Position numbers and translations under genes: made by a program | Shown: piece by piece, positions 1 through 5,860 of the stretch | Layout: every line of letters starts with the position of its first letter | Position numbering within the stretch: the first letter of the stretch is position 1 | Notes under the pieces: generated by a model | What the model was told of the DNA's origin: nothing | What the model saw: only the letters and a program-made list of their open reading frames with translations | Databases searched by the model: none | From: Geomobilibacter sp964431365 | Lineage (GTDB): Bacteria; Desulfobacterota; Desulfuromonadia; Geobacterales; DSM-12255 | Length of the DNA stretch: 5,860 nucleotides | Reading direction: 5' to 3' | Assembly: GCA_964431365.1 (NCBI GenBank) | Contig: CAYSJJ010000119.1 | Location: forward strand, 1-5,860

Positions 1-229
1 ACCTGAGACGGTTGGCCTGGGCCTTGGCGCTCCCCAGGTCGTCTCCGTCCAGGAAGCCGCCGGTCAGGTTCAGGAAGTGGAAGTCGTCCAGGCGGATCTC
101 GCCGGAGAGGAGCTGGGCGATGTGGGCGATGACCGCCTCGTCGAACCCCCCCAGGCGGCAGGCATGGGCCGCCTCGACTTCGCAGTTGGTACCGTTGCCG
201 GTGATAACTAGTGCTCTGGTTTTTGCCAT
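1..229 (-). CDS. purQ: FGAM synthase glutaminase subunit PurQ, N-terminal part (runs off the window)
   Basis: This is the 5' end of a gene leaving the left edge: ATG at 229-227, then 76 full codons with no stop. The protein opens MAKTRALVITGNGTNCEVEA and contains TGGFLDGDDLGSAKAQANR at residues 56-74. Both fit the start of a class I glutamine amidotransferase of the PurQ type: the first beta strand, the GTNCE turn, and the oxyanion-side loop usually written PGGFSYGD. The family supplies ammonia from glutamine to PurL, which makes FGAM from FGAR in the cytoplasm. The catalytic Cys-His-Glu residues would lie beyond the edge, so activity cannot be judged; Cys16 is not the expected nucleophile. 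An AGAGGA site nine bases upstream supports the start. It follows purL on the same strand after a 125-bp repeat-filled gap. The loop wording (FLDGDDLG) differs from Bacillus/Thermotoga PurQ and resembles what I recall from Geobacter relatives. The family call is firm on motif and context; full length is unknown. Confidence -1.
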   Translation of the reverse strand, partial: MAKTRALVITGNGTNCEVEAAHACRLGGFDEAVIAHIAQLLSGEIRLDDFHFLNLTGGFLDGDDLGSAKAQANRLR

Positions 230-238
230 GAATGAAAA

Positions 239-244
239 TCCTCT
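239..244 (-). promoter_or_regulatory. Ribosome binding site of purQ
   Basis: AGAGGA on the minus strand, with nine bases between it and the ATG at 229. It fixes the start of the truncated gene. It lies just outside the repeat element, so purQ has its own initiation site and does not depend on ribosomes finishing purL 125 bp upstream. Confidence -1.
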
Positions 245-248
245 TTTT

Positions 249-344
249 ACCGCAGTGGGCACGGAGTTTCGCAGAGTTAACAACCTCTTTGCGCCGTTTC
301 AGTGTGCTGAGAGGGTCCCTGCATTCCTCTGCGTCCTCTGCGGT
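249..344. repeat. Degenerate inverted repeat of GCAGAG-type units between purL and purQ
   Basis: The outer ends form a perfect 7-bp inverted repeat, ACCGCAG at 249-255 and CTGCGGT at 338-344. Each arm is made of roughly 10-base units. On the minus strand the right arm reads ACCGCAGAGG then ACGCAGAGGA. The left arm on the plus strand reads ACCGCAGTGGGC, ACGGAGTTTC, GCAGAG. Inside are a second pair, CCTCT (284-288) with AGAGG (310-314), and a small CAG/CTG hairpin at 300-309. Similar 'ACCGCAGAGG.CGCAGAGG' intergenic repeats are, from memory, common in many bacterial genomes including Geobacter relatives; their function is not established. It fills most of the gap between two genes whose products form one enzyme. 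In RNA it could fold as a long imperfect hairpin, but no T-run follows on the minus strand, so it does not look like a standard terminator. No protein is encoded here that I can support. Confidence -1.
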
Positions 345-354
345 GAGAAATGGT

Positions 355-3345
355 TTACAGATCCCGCAAGGGGCGCTGCCACGCCTCTTTCAACTCCGCC
401 AGTCCCGCCTTCACCACGGTACCGCCGCTAAGACCGGTAATGGTGAGCTCCGGCTCGGCAACGACCTCGCCGATGGAGGCGAAGCAGTTGCCGCTCATGG
501 CGGCCTCGAACGCGTCCCGCTGCTCGGGGCGAACGGTCACCAGGAGGCGGGAGGCCGACTCGCCGAAGAGGAGGGCCGCGTCGCTCTTCTCAGCGTCGTC
601 TCCCTTCCAGAGTATCCGGGAGAGGTCGATGCTGATGCCGTAGCCGCCGGCAAAGGCGCTCTCGGCCGCGGCCACTGCCAGGCCGCCGTCGGACAGGTCG
701 TGGCAGGAGGCGACGGTGCCGGCCATGACGGCGCGGTGGTAGGCCTGGTAGCGCTGGTAGGCCTTGACGGCATCCACCACCGGTACCCGGTTGCCGGTCG
801 CCCCCTTCAGGGCCAGGTATTCGGAACCGCCCAACTCGTTGGCGCTCTTCCCCAGCAGGTAGACAATGTCGCCGGGGCGCTTCACGTCCATGGTGACCGC
901 CTTCCGGACGTCCTCGATCTTGCCGATCACCGAGAAGAGCAGGGTCGGCGGGATGGAGATCTTGGTGGTGCCGTCGTAGAAGTCGTTCTTCATGGAGTCC
1001 TTGCCGGAGATGAGAGGCAGGTTGTAGGCAAGGCAGATGTCGTAAAGTGCCTGGTTGGAACGGACCAGCTGGGCCATCTTGTAGGGGCCGTCCGGGGTCT
1101 TCTCGGAGAGGACCGGATCGCACCAGCAGAAGTTGTCCAGGCCGGCCACCAGTTCCAGGGAGCCGCCGACGGCCACGTAGTTCCTTAAGGCCTCGTCCAC
1201 GGCGTTCATGGTCATGTGATAGGTATCGATGTCGCTGTAGCGGGGAGAGATGCCGTGGGCCACCACCACCCCTTCCCAGGAGTCGAGGATCGGCCTGACG
1301 ACGGCCGCGTCGGACGGGCCGTCGTTGGCAACGCCGGTGAACGGCTTGACGATGCTTCCACCCTGCACCTCGTGGTCGTAGCGCCGGACCACCGACTCCT
1401 TGGAGCAGATGTTGAGGGAGCCGAGGAGCGCAGAGAGGTCGGCGGTGTAGTCACCCTTCACCTCGATGGCCGGTTCCTCATGGCGCGGCGGTACCCACTT
1501 TGCCGGGAGCTGCATCGGGGGGAGTCCCTCGTGCATGAACGACATGGGGAGGTACGCCACGGTCCGGTTGCCGTAGAGTATGTGGAAGGTGCCACTGTCG
1601 GTGAACTCGCCAAGGACCGTGGCCTCGCAGCCGAAGCGCTTCGCCATGGCCAGGAACTCGTCGAGCTTCTCCGGCGGCACGGCCAGGCTCATCCTTTCTT
1701 GTGCCTCTGAGATCAGGATCTCCCACGGGGCCAGCCCCGGGTACTTGAGAGGGGCCTTGGCCAGGTCCATCCTGCAGCCGCCGCATTCGCCCGCCATCTC
1801 GCCGATGGACGAGGAGAGGCCGCCGGCGCCGTTGTCGGTGATGAAGCGGTAGAGCCCCTTGTCCCGAGCCCGGATCAGGAAGTCGAACATCCGCTTCTGG
1901 GTGATCGGGTCGCCGATCTGCACCGCCGATACCGGCGAGTTCTCGTTCAACTCCTCGGAGGAGAAGGTGGCGCCGTGGATGCCGTCCTTGCCGATCCTGC
2001 CGCCGGTCATGACGATCAGGTCGCCCGGTGTGATGCTCTTTTCATGGCTCGGTTCGCCGCCTATCTCGGCCGGCATCATGCCGGCGGTGCCGCAGAAGAC
2101 CAAAGGCTTCCCCGCGAACCGCTCGTCAAAGACCAGCGAGCCGTTGACCGTGGGGATGCCGCTCTTGTTGCCGCCGTGCTCGACCCCTTCCACCACCCCC
2201 TCGTAGATGCGGCGGGGATGCAAAAGGCGCGAGGGGAGTGGCTTTGCGTAGAACGGGTCGGCAAAGCAGAAGACGTCGGTGTTGAAGATCAGCTTGGCAC
2301 CCTTGCCGGTGCCGAACGGGTCGCGGTTGACACCGACGATGCCGGTGAGCGCCCCGCCGTAAGGGTCGAGGGCCGACGGCGAATTGTGGGTTTCCACCTT
2401 GAAGACCAGCGACTGCTGGTCGTTGAACCGGATGACGCCGGCGTTGTCCTTGAAGACCGAGAGGCAGAAGTCCTTCTCCCCCAGCTTCTCCCGGACATCC
2501 TTGGTCGTTCGCTGGATGAACGACTTGAACAGGGACTTGATCTCCTGTTTGTTACCGTTTTCGTCCTCGTACTGCACCGTACCGGCGAAGATCTTGTGCT
2601 TGCAGTGCTCTGACCAGGTCTGGGCCAGGCACTCCAGTTCCACGTCGGTCGGCCGGTCGGAAAGGCCGACGGTGCGGCGCTCGGCCAGCACCTCGGGATC
2701 GCGGTAGTGGGCCTGGATGATCCGCATCTCCTCCAGGGTGAGGGCCAGCACCCCCTCCTTGCTGATCCGCATCAGTTCGTCATCGCTCACGTTCAGATCG
2801 ATTTCGCTCACCTCGGCCCTGGCCTCACCGCTTACCTTGGGTAGGGTGACCGGGAAGCCCCCCTTGGCCTCGAAGTCGGCGGCGGAGAGGATGGTGAAGC
2901 GCTGGATCAGGGTGTTGCAGAGCAGGCCGGTGGCGATCCGTTCGATGTCCGGGGCGCTGAGCTTTCCGGTGATCAGGTACTGGACCGCGGTGTAGACCGC
3001 TTCTCCGGCCGCGAACGGCCGGCCGGTCAGGTACTCGATCGCCTCGCGGGCGGTGCGGCCGATGTTGTCGGTGACCCCGGGGCGGAGTCCTACCTCGACG
3101 GCAACGTCGAACCCTTTCCCCTGCGGGGTATCGATGCTCCACTGCTGGATGACCGGGTCGCAAAAGGGGCCTGCCGCCGCCTGCTCCAGTTCGTCCCGGG
3201 AGAGGGAGGCATCGACGGTAAAGACGTCGATGGTCCGGACCGCTTCCACCGGCAGATGGAGGAAATGGGCGATTTCCCCGGCAACCCGCTCACCGCGGGC
3301 GTCACGCACCCCGTCCTTGAGGGCGATTTCGATTCTGTGGGCCAT
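355..3345 (-). CDS. purL: FGAM synthase, PurL with fused tandem PurS-like N-terminus
   Basis: Phosphoribosylformylglycinamidine synthase, 996 aa. It uses ATP and glutamine-derived ammonia to convert FGAR to FGAM, step 4 of de novo purine synthesis, in the cytoplasm. Residues 3-71 and 79-152 look like two copies of a PurS-like fold: IEIALKDGV pairs with VAVEVGLRPGV, and DPVIQQWSI with NTLIQRFTI. A linker domain follows with TWSEHCKHK at 243-251, whose His247 matches the conserved PurL histidine. The first AIRS-type half has ETHNSPSALDPYGGALTG (318-335), HGGNKSGIPTVNGS (390-403), DNGAGGLSSSIGEMA (504-518) and SEAQERM (546-552). The second half has GKDSM (781-785), CHDLSDGGLAVAAAES (881-896) and FGESASRLLVTV (927-938). 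It is longer than small PurL (about 740 aa) and shorter than large PurL (about 1,300 aa). No glutaminase domain is present, which fits a separate purQ just downstream. The ATG follows AAGGAAGGA (3357-3349) and directly abuts the TAA of the preceding gene, implying coupled translation. No frameshift or missing motif is seen. Confidence -1.
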   Translation of the reverse strand: MAHRIEIALKDGVRDARGERVAGEIAHFLHLPVEAVRTIDVFTVDASLSRDELEQAAAGPFCDPVIQQWSIDTPQGKGFDVAVEVGLRPGVTDNIGRTAREAIEYLTGRPFAAGEAVYTAVQYLITGKLSAPDIERIATGLLCNTLIQRFTILSAADFEAKGGFPVTLPKVSGEARAEVSEIDLNVSDDELMRISKEGVLALTLEEMRIIQAHYRDPEVLAERRTVGLSDRPTDVELECLAQTWSEHCKHKIFAGTVQYEDENGNKQEIKSLFKSFIQRTTKDVREKLGEKDFCLSVFKDNAGVIRFNDQQSLVFKVETHNSPSALDPYGGALTGIVGVNRDPFGTGKGAKLIFNTDVFCFADPFYAKPLPSRLLHPRRIYEGVVEGVEHGGNKSGIPTVNGSLVFDERFAGKPLVFCGTAGMMPAEIGGEPSHEKSITPGDLIVMTGGRIGKDGIHGATFSSEELNENSPVSAVQIGDPITQKRMFDFLIRARDKGLYRFITDNGAGGLSSSIGEMAGECGGCRMDLAKAPLKYPGLAPWEILISEAQERMSLAVPPEKLDEFLAMAKRFGCEATVLGEFTDSGTFHILYGNRTVAYLPMSFMHEGLPPMQLPAKWVPPRHEEPAIEVKGDYTADLSALLGSLNICSKESVVRRYDHEVQGGSIVKPFTGVANDGPSDAAVVRPILDSWEGVVVAHGISPRYSDIDTYHMTMNAVDEALRNYVAVGGSLELVAGLDNFCWCDPVLSEKTPDGPYKMAQLVRSNQALYDICLAYNLPLISGKDSMKNDFYDGTTKISIPPTLLFSVIGKIEDVRKAVTMDVKRPGDIVYLLGKSANELGGSEYLALKGATGNRVPVVDAVKAYQRYQAYHRAVMAGTVASCHDLSDGGLAVAAAESAFAGGYGISIDLSRILWKGDDAEKSDAALLFGESASRLLVTVRPEQRDAFEAAMSGNCFASIGEVVAEPELTITGLSGGTVVKAGLAELKEAWQRPLRDL

Positions 3346-4428
3346 TTATCCTTCCTTGTGCAGCAGCACGGTCTGGGTCGGGTAGGGGATCGCAATCCCT
3401 TGTTCTGCCAGCCGCCTGATCAGCAGGGTATTGATGGTGTCGGTAACGGGAAAGACCCTGGTGTACTCCTCAACCCAGAAGAAGAGGGCCATCTGCAGGG
3501 CACTGTCGCCGAACGAGGTGAAATAGGCCTCCGGGGCCGGTTCTCTGAGGACGGTCGGAATCTCCAGGGCTGTGGCGACCAGGAGGCTCTTCACCTGTTC
3601 CACGTCGCTGCCGTAGGCGACCCCGAGGTTGATCCGCCCCTTGGTCCGGACGTCCGGGAACGCCTGGTTGATGACCGTGGTGTTGCAGAGGTCCGAGTTG
3701 GGGATGATGAGCAGCGTGTTGTCCGCGGTCTTGATCTTGGTGGTCCTGAGGCCGATGTCGGTCACGTCCCCCCAGTTGCCGTCCTTCAGCTGAATCCGGT
3801 CGCCGATTCGGAACGGCCGGTCGATCATCAGGGTGAAACCGGAGATCATGTTCGCCAGGGTGTCCTTGGCCGCCAAGCCGATGGCCAGGGAGCCGATCCC
3901 CAGGGCCGTGACCAGGGAAAGGATGTCGTAGTTGAAGTGCTTGAGGGTGATGATCAGGGCCGTGGCGACCAGGAAGATGGTGATCAGTTTTTCCAGGAGC
4001 GGAAATAGCTGCCGGTCTAGTCCATCGCCGTGGCGTTGGGTGAGACGGTTGCCGAACCAGCCGAGCAGTTCGTCGGTAGCCCGGTAGGCGATGTTGGTGA
4101 GGATCGCAACGTTGATGACGAATACGGTCCCCGAAACCCAAAGCTGCACCTTTGCCGGAAGCGGCAGGGAGTGCAGTGCCGCGTAGAGTCCGGCAAAGAC
4201 CACCAGGAGCGCGGTCGGCGGCGTTATCCGGCTGAGGATGCGGTCGTCCAGGTCGGTGGCGGTAAAGGCGGTCAACCGTGGCCCCCAGTGCATGAGGAAC
4301 CAGCGGACCAGCCGCGACAGCACCCAGAAGAGGGCGAAGATCACGACTGCGACCAGGATCTCCTTCAGCCAGTAGATATACGGACTGTCGGTATCCTGAA
4401 GTCGTAGAAAATCCAGGATGCTACTCAC
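3346..4428 (-). CDS. MscS-family small-conductance mechanosensitive channel
   Basis: Inner-membrane channel of the MscS family, 360 aa from the chosen GTG. Members open under membrane tension and release solutes during hypo-osmotic shock. Hydrophobic segments lie near residues 20-45, 70-89, 97-117 and 145-165, followed by the pore helix at about 169-202. The pore helix carries the Gly/Ala-rich GIGSLAIGLAAKDTLANM and runs into DRPFRIGDRI, the entry to the cytoplasmic beta domain. GNWGDVTDIGLRTTKIKTAD and IPNSDL (242-247) follow, as in family members. The C-terminus ends with IPYPTQTV, like the usual IPFPQ-type strand. Five membrane segments are two more than E. coli MscS. GTG at 4428 is preferred over TTG at 4431 because GAGGG (4439-4435) then sits six bases upstream rather than three; no early ATG exists in frame. 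The gene overlaps the last eight bases of purB, and its stop touches the purL start, so it appears to be a full member of the purine transcript. Family is certain; paralogue and exact ion or solute preference are not. Confidence -1.
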   Translation of the reverse strand: MSSILDFLRLQDTDSPYIYWLKEILVAVVIFALFWVLSRLVRWFLMHWGPRLTAFTATDLDDRILSRITPPTALLVVFAGLYAALHSLPLPAKVQLWVSGTVFVINVAILTNIAYRATDELLGWFGNRLTQRHGDGLDRQLFPLLEKLITIFLVATALIITLKHFNYDILSLVTALGIGSLAIGLAAKDTLANMISGFTLMIDRPFRIGDRIQLKDGNWGDVTDIGLRTTKIKTADNTLLIIPNSDLCNTTVINQAFPDVRTKGRINLGVAYGSDVEQVKSLLVATALEIPTVLREPAPEAYFTSFGDSALQMALFFWVEEYTRVFPVTDTINTLLIRRLAEQGIAIPYPTQTVLLHKEG

Positions 4429-5716
4429 CAAAGACCCTCGCGAAGATGGTGTCCACGTGCTTCATATGGTAGCCGAGGTCGAACGCCTCGCGGATCTCCT
4501 CCTCGGGGAGGTAGCCGCGCACCTCGGTATCGGCCAGGAGCTCTTCCAGGAAGTCCTTCCCCTGTTCCCAGACCTTCATGGCGTTCCGCTGGACGAGGGA
4601 GTAGGCCTGCTCCCGCGAGGCACCGGCAGTGGCGAGCTTGAGCAGTACCCGCTGGGAGAAGATGAGTCCCCGCATCTGGTTCAGGTTCTTCAGCATGTTT
4701 TCCGGGTAGACCACCAGGTTCTCGATCAGGCCGACGCAGCGGTTCAGCATGAAGTCGATGAGGATGGTGCCGTCCGGGCCGATCACCCGCTCGACGGAGG
4801 AGTGGGAGATGTCCCGCTCGTGCCAGAGTGCCACGTTCTCCATGGCCGACACGGCATAGCCGCGGATCAGGCGGGCCAGGCCGGTCAGGTTTTCGGAGAG
4901 GACCGGGTTCCGCTTGTGGGGCATGGCGGAAGAGCCCTTCTGTCCCTTGCTGAAGAACTCCTCGGCCTCCAGCACCTCGGTCCGCTGCAGGTGGCGGATC
5001 TCGACGGCGAACTTTTCGATGGAGGAGGCGATGATCGCCAGGGCGGAGAAAAACTCGGCGTGGCGGTCGCGCTGGATCACCTGGGTGGAGCAGGGGGCAG
5101 GCTTGAGCCCCGCCTTCTGGCAGACGTACTCCTCGACCCGCGGGTCGATGTTGGCAAAGGTTCCGACCGCGCCGGAGATCTTGCCGTAGGCCACGGTCTC
5201 CTTGGCCGCCTCCATCCTGCGGAGGTTGCGGCGCATCTCGTCGTACCAGAGGGCCATCTTGATGCCGAAGGTGACCGGCTCGGCGTGGATGCCGTGGGAG
5301 CGCCCCATCATCGGGGTCATCCGGTGCTCGAAGGCCCGCTTCCGGATGGCTGCCATCAGCCGCTTGATGTCGTCGATGATCAGGTCGCTCGCCTCGGCCA
5401 GCAGCATGGCGAAGGAGGTGTCCAGGACGTCGGAGGAGGTCAGACCCAGGTGGACGAAGCGGGAGTCGTCGCCGATGTAGTCGGCAACCGAGGTGAGAAA
5501 GGCGATGACGTCGTGCTTGACGGTCCGTTCGATCTCGTCGATCCGGTCGACGTCGAACCTGGCCTTGCTCCTGATCCGCTCTACGGCGTCAACGGGGATG
5601 TTCCCCAGTTCGGCGTGGGCCTCGCAGGCGTAGATCTCGATATCGAGCCATTTCTGGAAGCGGTTTTCGGCGGTCCAGATGCGGGCCATTTCGGGACGGG
5701 TATAGCGTTCGATCAT
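4421..5716 (-). CDS. purB: Adenylosuccinate lyase
   Basis: Adenylosuccinate lyase, 431 aa, cytoplasmic, of the fumarase/aspartase superfamily and usually a homotetramer. It removes fumarate from SAICAR to give AICAR in the IMP pathway, and from adenylosuccinate to give AMP. It opens MIERYTRPEMARIWTAENRF, typical of bacterial PurB of this length. Visible active-site elements are KHDV (67-70, His68), HLGLTSSD (89-96, His89), GRSHGIHAEPVTFG (138-151, His141 as the expected catalytic acid) and the signature loop GSSAMPHKRNPV (261-272) with the catalytic serine. The histidine positions coincide with those I recall for Bacillus subtilis PurB (68, 89, 141). The ATG at 5716 has GAGGAG eight bases upstream. 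An upstream TTG at 5773 would add 19 residues crossing that site and is unlikely. It is the first gene of the visible cluster; its TAG lies inside the next gene. Nothing is missing or broken. Confidence -1.
   Translation of the reverse strand: MIERYTRPEMARIWTAENRFQKWLDIEIYACEAHAELGNIPVDAVERIRSKARFDVDRIDEIERTVKHDVIAFLTSVADYIGDDSRFVHLGLTSSDVLDTSFAMLLAEASDLIIDDIKRLMAAIRKRAFEHRMTPMMGRSHGIHAEPVTFGIKMALWYDEMRRNLRRMEAAKETVAYGKISGAVGTFANIDPRVEEYVCQKAGLKPAPCSTQVIQRDRHAEFFSALAIIASSIEKFAVEIRHLQRTEVLEAEEFFSKGQKGSSAMPHKRNPVLSENLTGLARLIRGYAVSAMENVALWHERDISHSSVERVIGPDGTILIDFMLNRCVGLIENLVVYPENMLKNLNQMRGLIFSQRVLLKLATAGASREQAYSLVQRNAMKVWEQGKDFLEELLADTEVRGYLPEEEIREAFDLGYHMKHVDTIFARVFGE
4435..4439 (-). promoter_or_regulatory. 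Ribosome binding site deciding the mscS start
   Basis: GAGGG on the minus strand, inside the 3' end of purB. Spacing is six bases to the GTG at 4428 and three to the TTG at 4431, which favours GTG. Initiation from within the purB coding end suggests translational coupling to purB. Confidence -1.
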
Positions 5717-5724
5717 GCGGTAAG

Positions 5725-5730
5725 CTCCTC
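5725..5730 (-). promoter_or_regulatory. Ribosome binding site deciding the purB start
   Basis: GAGGAG on the minus strand, eight bases before the ATG at 5716. This strong site rules in the MIERYTRPEM start over longer in-frame alternatives. Confidence -1.
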
Positions 5731-5750
5731 GTTGCTCGCACCCGCCTTCA

Positions 5751-5764
5751 GGGCATCTTTGCCC
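5751..5764 (-). repeat. Small hairpin in the purB leader
   Basis: On the minus strand GGGCA, loop AAGA, TGCCC form a perfect 5-bp stem with a 4-base loop, 35 to 48 bases before the purB start. No T-run follows, so it is not a standard terminator. It could be a leader stem or chance in GC-rich DNA. Confidence -1.
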
Positions 5765-5775
5765 CGTTCTCAATC

Positions 5776-5816
5776 ACAAAATCCTCGACGTAGCCCTGCT
5801 ACGCCTGCGGTTTTGT
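5776..5816. repeat. 41-bp imperfect palindrome upstream of purB
   Basis: Two 19-base arms (5776-5794 and 5798-5816) surround a 3-base centre with exact symmetry. The inner stem CGTAGC/GCTACG is perfect (5789-5794 with 5798-5803). The outer ends ACAAAA/TTTTGT are also perfect (5776-5781 with 5811-5816). Between them are two Watson-Crick pairs, two G-T pairs and three mismatches. TCAATC occurs directly on both sides, at 5770-5775 and 5817-5822. The 'CGTAGCAGGGCTACG' core on the minus strand looks to me like a dispersed palindromic element seen in Geobacter relatives, but that is recollection only. It might be a REP-like element, a transcript hairpin or a weak terminator of an upstream gene. No transposase is near. 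Confidence -1.
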
Positions 5817-5825
5817 TCAATCGAA

Positions 5826-5838
5826 CAGGTCAAACCTG
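5826..5838. repeat. Short hairpin near the right edge
   Basis: CAGGT (5826-5830) and ACCTG (5834-5838) form a perfect 5-bp stem around a 3-base loop. It lies beside the 41-bp palindrome. It is short enough to be chance; no function is claimed. Confidence -1.
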
Positions 5839-5860
5839 CCCCAAATCCGGGCGCGGTTAT

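Larger units (their letters stand above)
5717..5860 (-). other. purB leader region, possibly including the tail of an upstream gene
   Basis: This stretch before purB holds the hairpins, the 41-bp palindrome and the purB ribosome site listed separately. Two minus-strand frames are open from the right edge. One ends at TGA 5819-5817 after a 13-residue tail (NRARIWGRFDLFD). The other ends at TGA 5776-5774 after 28 residues that run through the palindrome. Either could be the end of a gene lying beyond the window, and neither can be supported by itself. No convincing -35/-10 pair or purine riboswitch pattern was seen, so the promoter is probably outside the window or weak. Confidence -1.

Noticed and set aside
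249..344. Intrinsic terminator between purL and purQ
   Set aside because: The inverted repeat is long and imperfect with no T-run after it on the minus strand, so it does not meet the usual pattern.
249..344. CRISPR array
   Set aside because: The repeated units are about 10 bases, degenerate, arranged in inverted arms, and have no spacers.
232..1188. Plus-strand open frame of 318 codons
   Set aside because: It lies opposite purL and the repeat, has low-complexity Gly/Ala/Val-rich composition with no family motif, and is a by-product of GC-rich coding DNA on the other strand.
3256..4008. Plus-strand open frame of 250 codons opposite the channel gene
   Set aside because: The sequence is rich in Gly, Asp, Val and Glu with no recognisable domain, while the minus strand here encodes a clear MscS protein.
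3470..4141. Minus-strand open frame of 223 codons in another frame of the channel gene
   Set aside because: It is His/Pro/Arg/Gly-rich, a typical frame-shifted shadow, and it conflicts with the intact channel reading frame.
5717..5773. Longer purB start at TTG 5773
   Set aside because: It would add 19 residues unlike PurB N-termini and translate through the strong GAGGAG ribosome site that serves ATG 5716.
5717..5860. Promoter, PurR box or purine riboswitch ahead of purB
   Set aside because: TTGACC and TTGAAC occur on the minus strand but no TATAAT-like hexamer sits at suitable spacing, and no purine-riboswitch core pattern was recognised.

Overview
The window is a purine-biosynthesis segment from a GC-rich bacterium. 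Every gene I can support is on the minus strand, in the order purB -> mscS-type channel -> purL -> purQ, reading from the right edge to the left. The protein sequences, the PurL layout (a duplicated PurS-like N-terminus with PurQ encoded separately) and the style of the intergenic repeats suggest a Geobacter-like member of the Desulfuromonadales/Geobacterales. That assignment comes from recognition, not from a database search.

Layout. Positions 5717-5860 are the leader of purB. They carry a symmetric 41-bp imperfect palindrome (5776-5816) flanked by TCAATC direct repeats, plus two small hairpins. purB (adenylosuccinate lyase, 431 aa) occupies 5716-4421. Its last codons overlap the start of a 360-residue MscS-family mechanosensitive channel gene (4428-3346). 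The channel's TAA stop directly abuts the ATG of purL (3345-355, 996 aa). A 125-bp gap follows (354-230), mostly filled by a degenerate inverted repeat built from GCAGAG-type units. The first 76 codons of purQ (229-1) then run off the left edge.

Function. PurL and PurQ are the synthetase and glutaminase parts of FGAM synthase, step 4 of de novo purine synthesis. PurB acts later in the same pathway (SAICAR cleavage) and again in AMP formation. The spacing between purB, mscS and purL (overlap, then 0 bp) implies one transcript with coupled translation, so the channel is probably co-expressed with the purine enzymes. The purL-purQ junction is the only gap above 100 bp between genes.

I found no RNA gene, CRISPR array, transposase or phage gene, and nothing amounting to a new biological system. 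The points most worth a second look are the two intergenic repeat elements, the PurS-PurS-PurL fusion and the channel gene lodged inside a purine operon.
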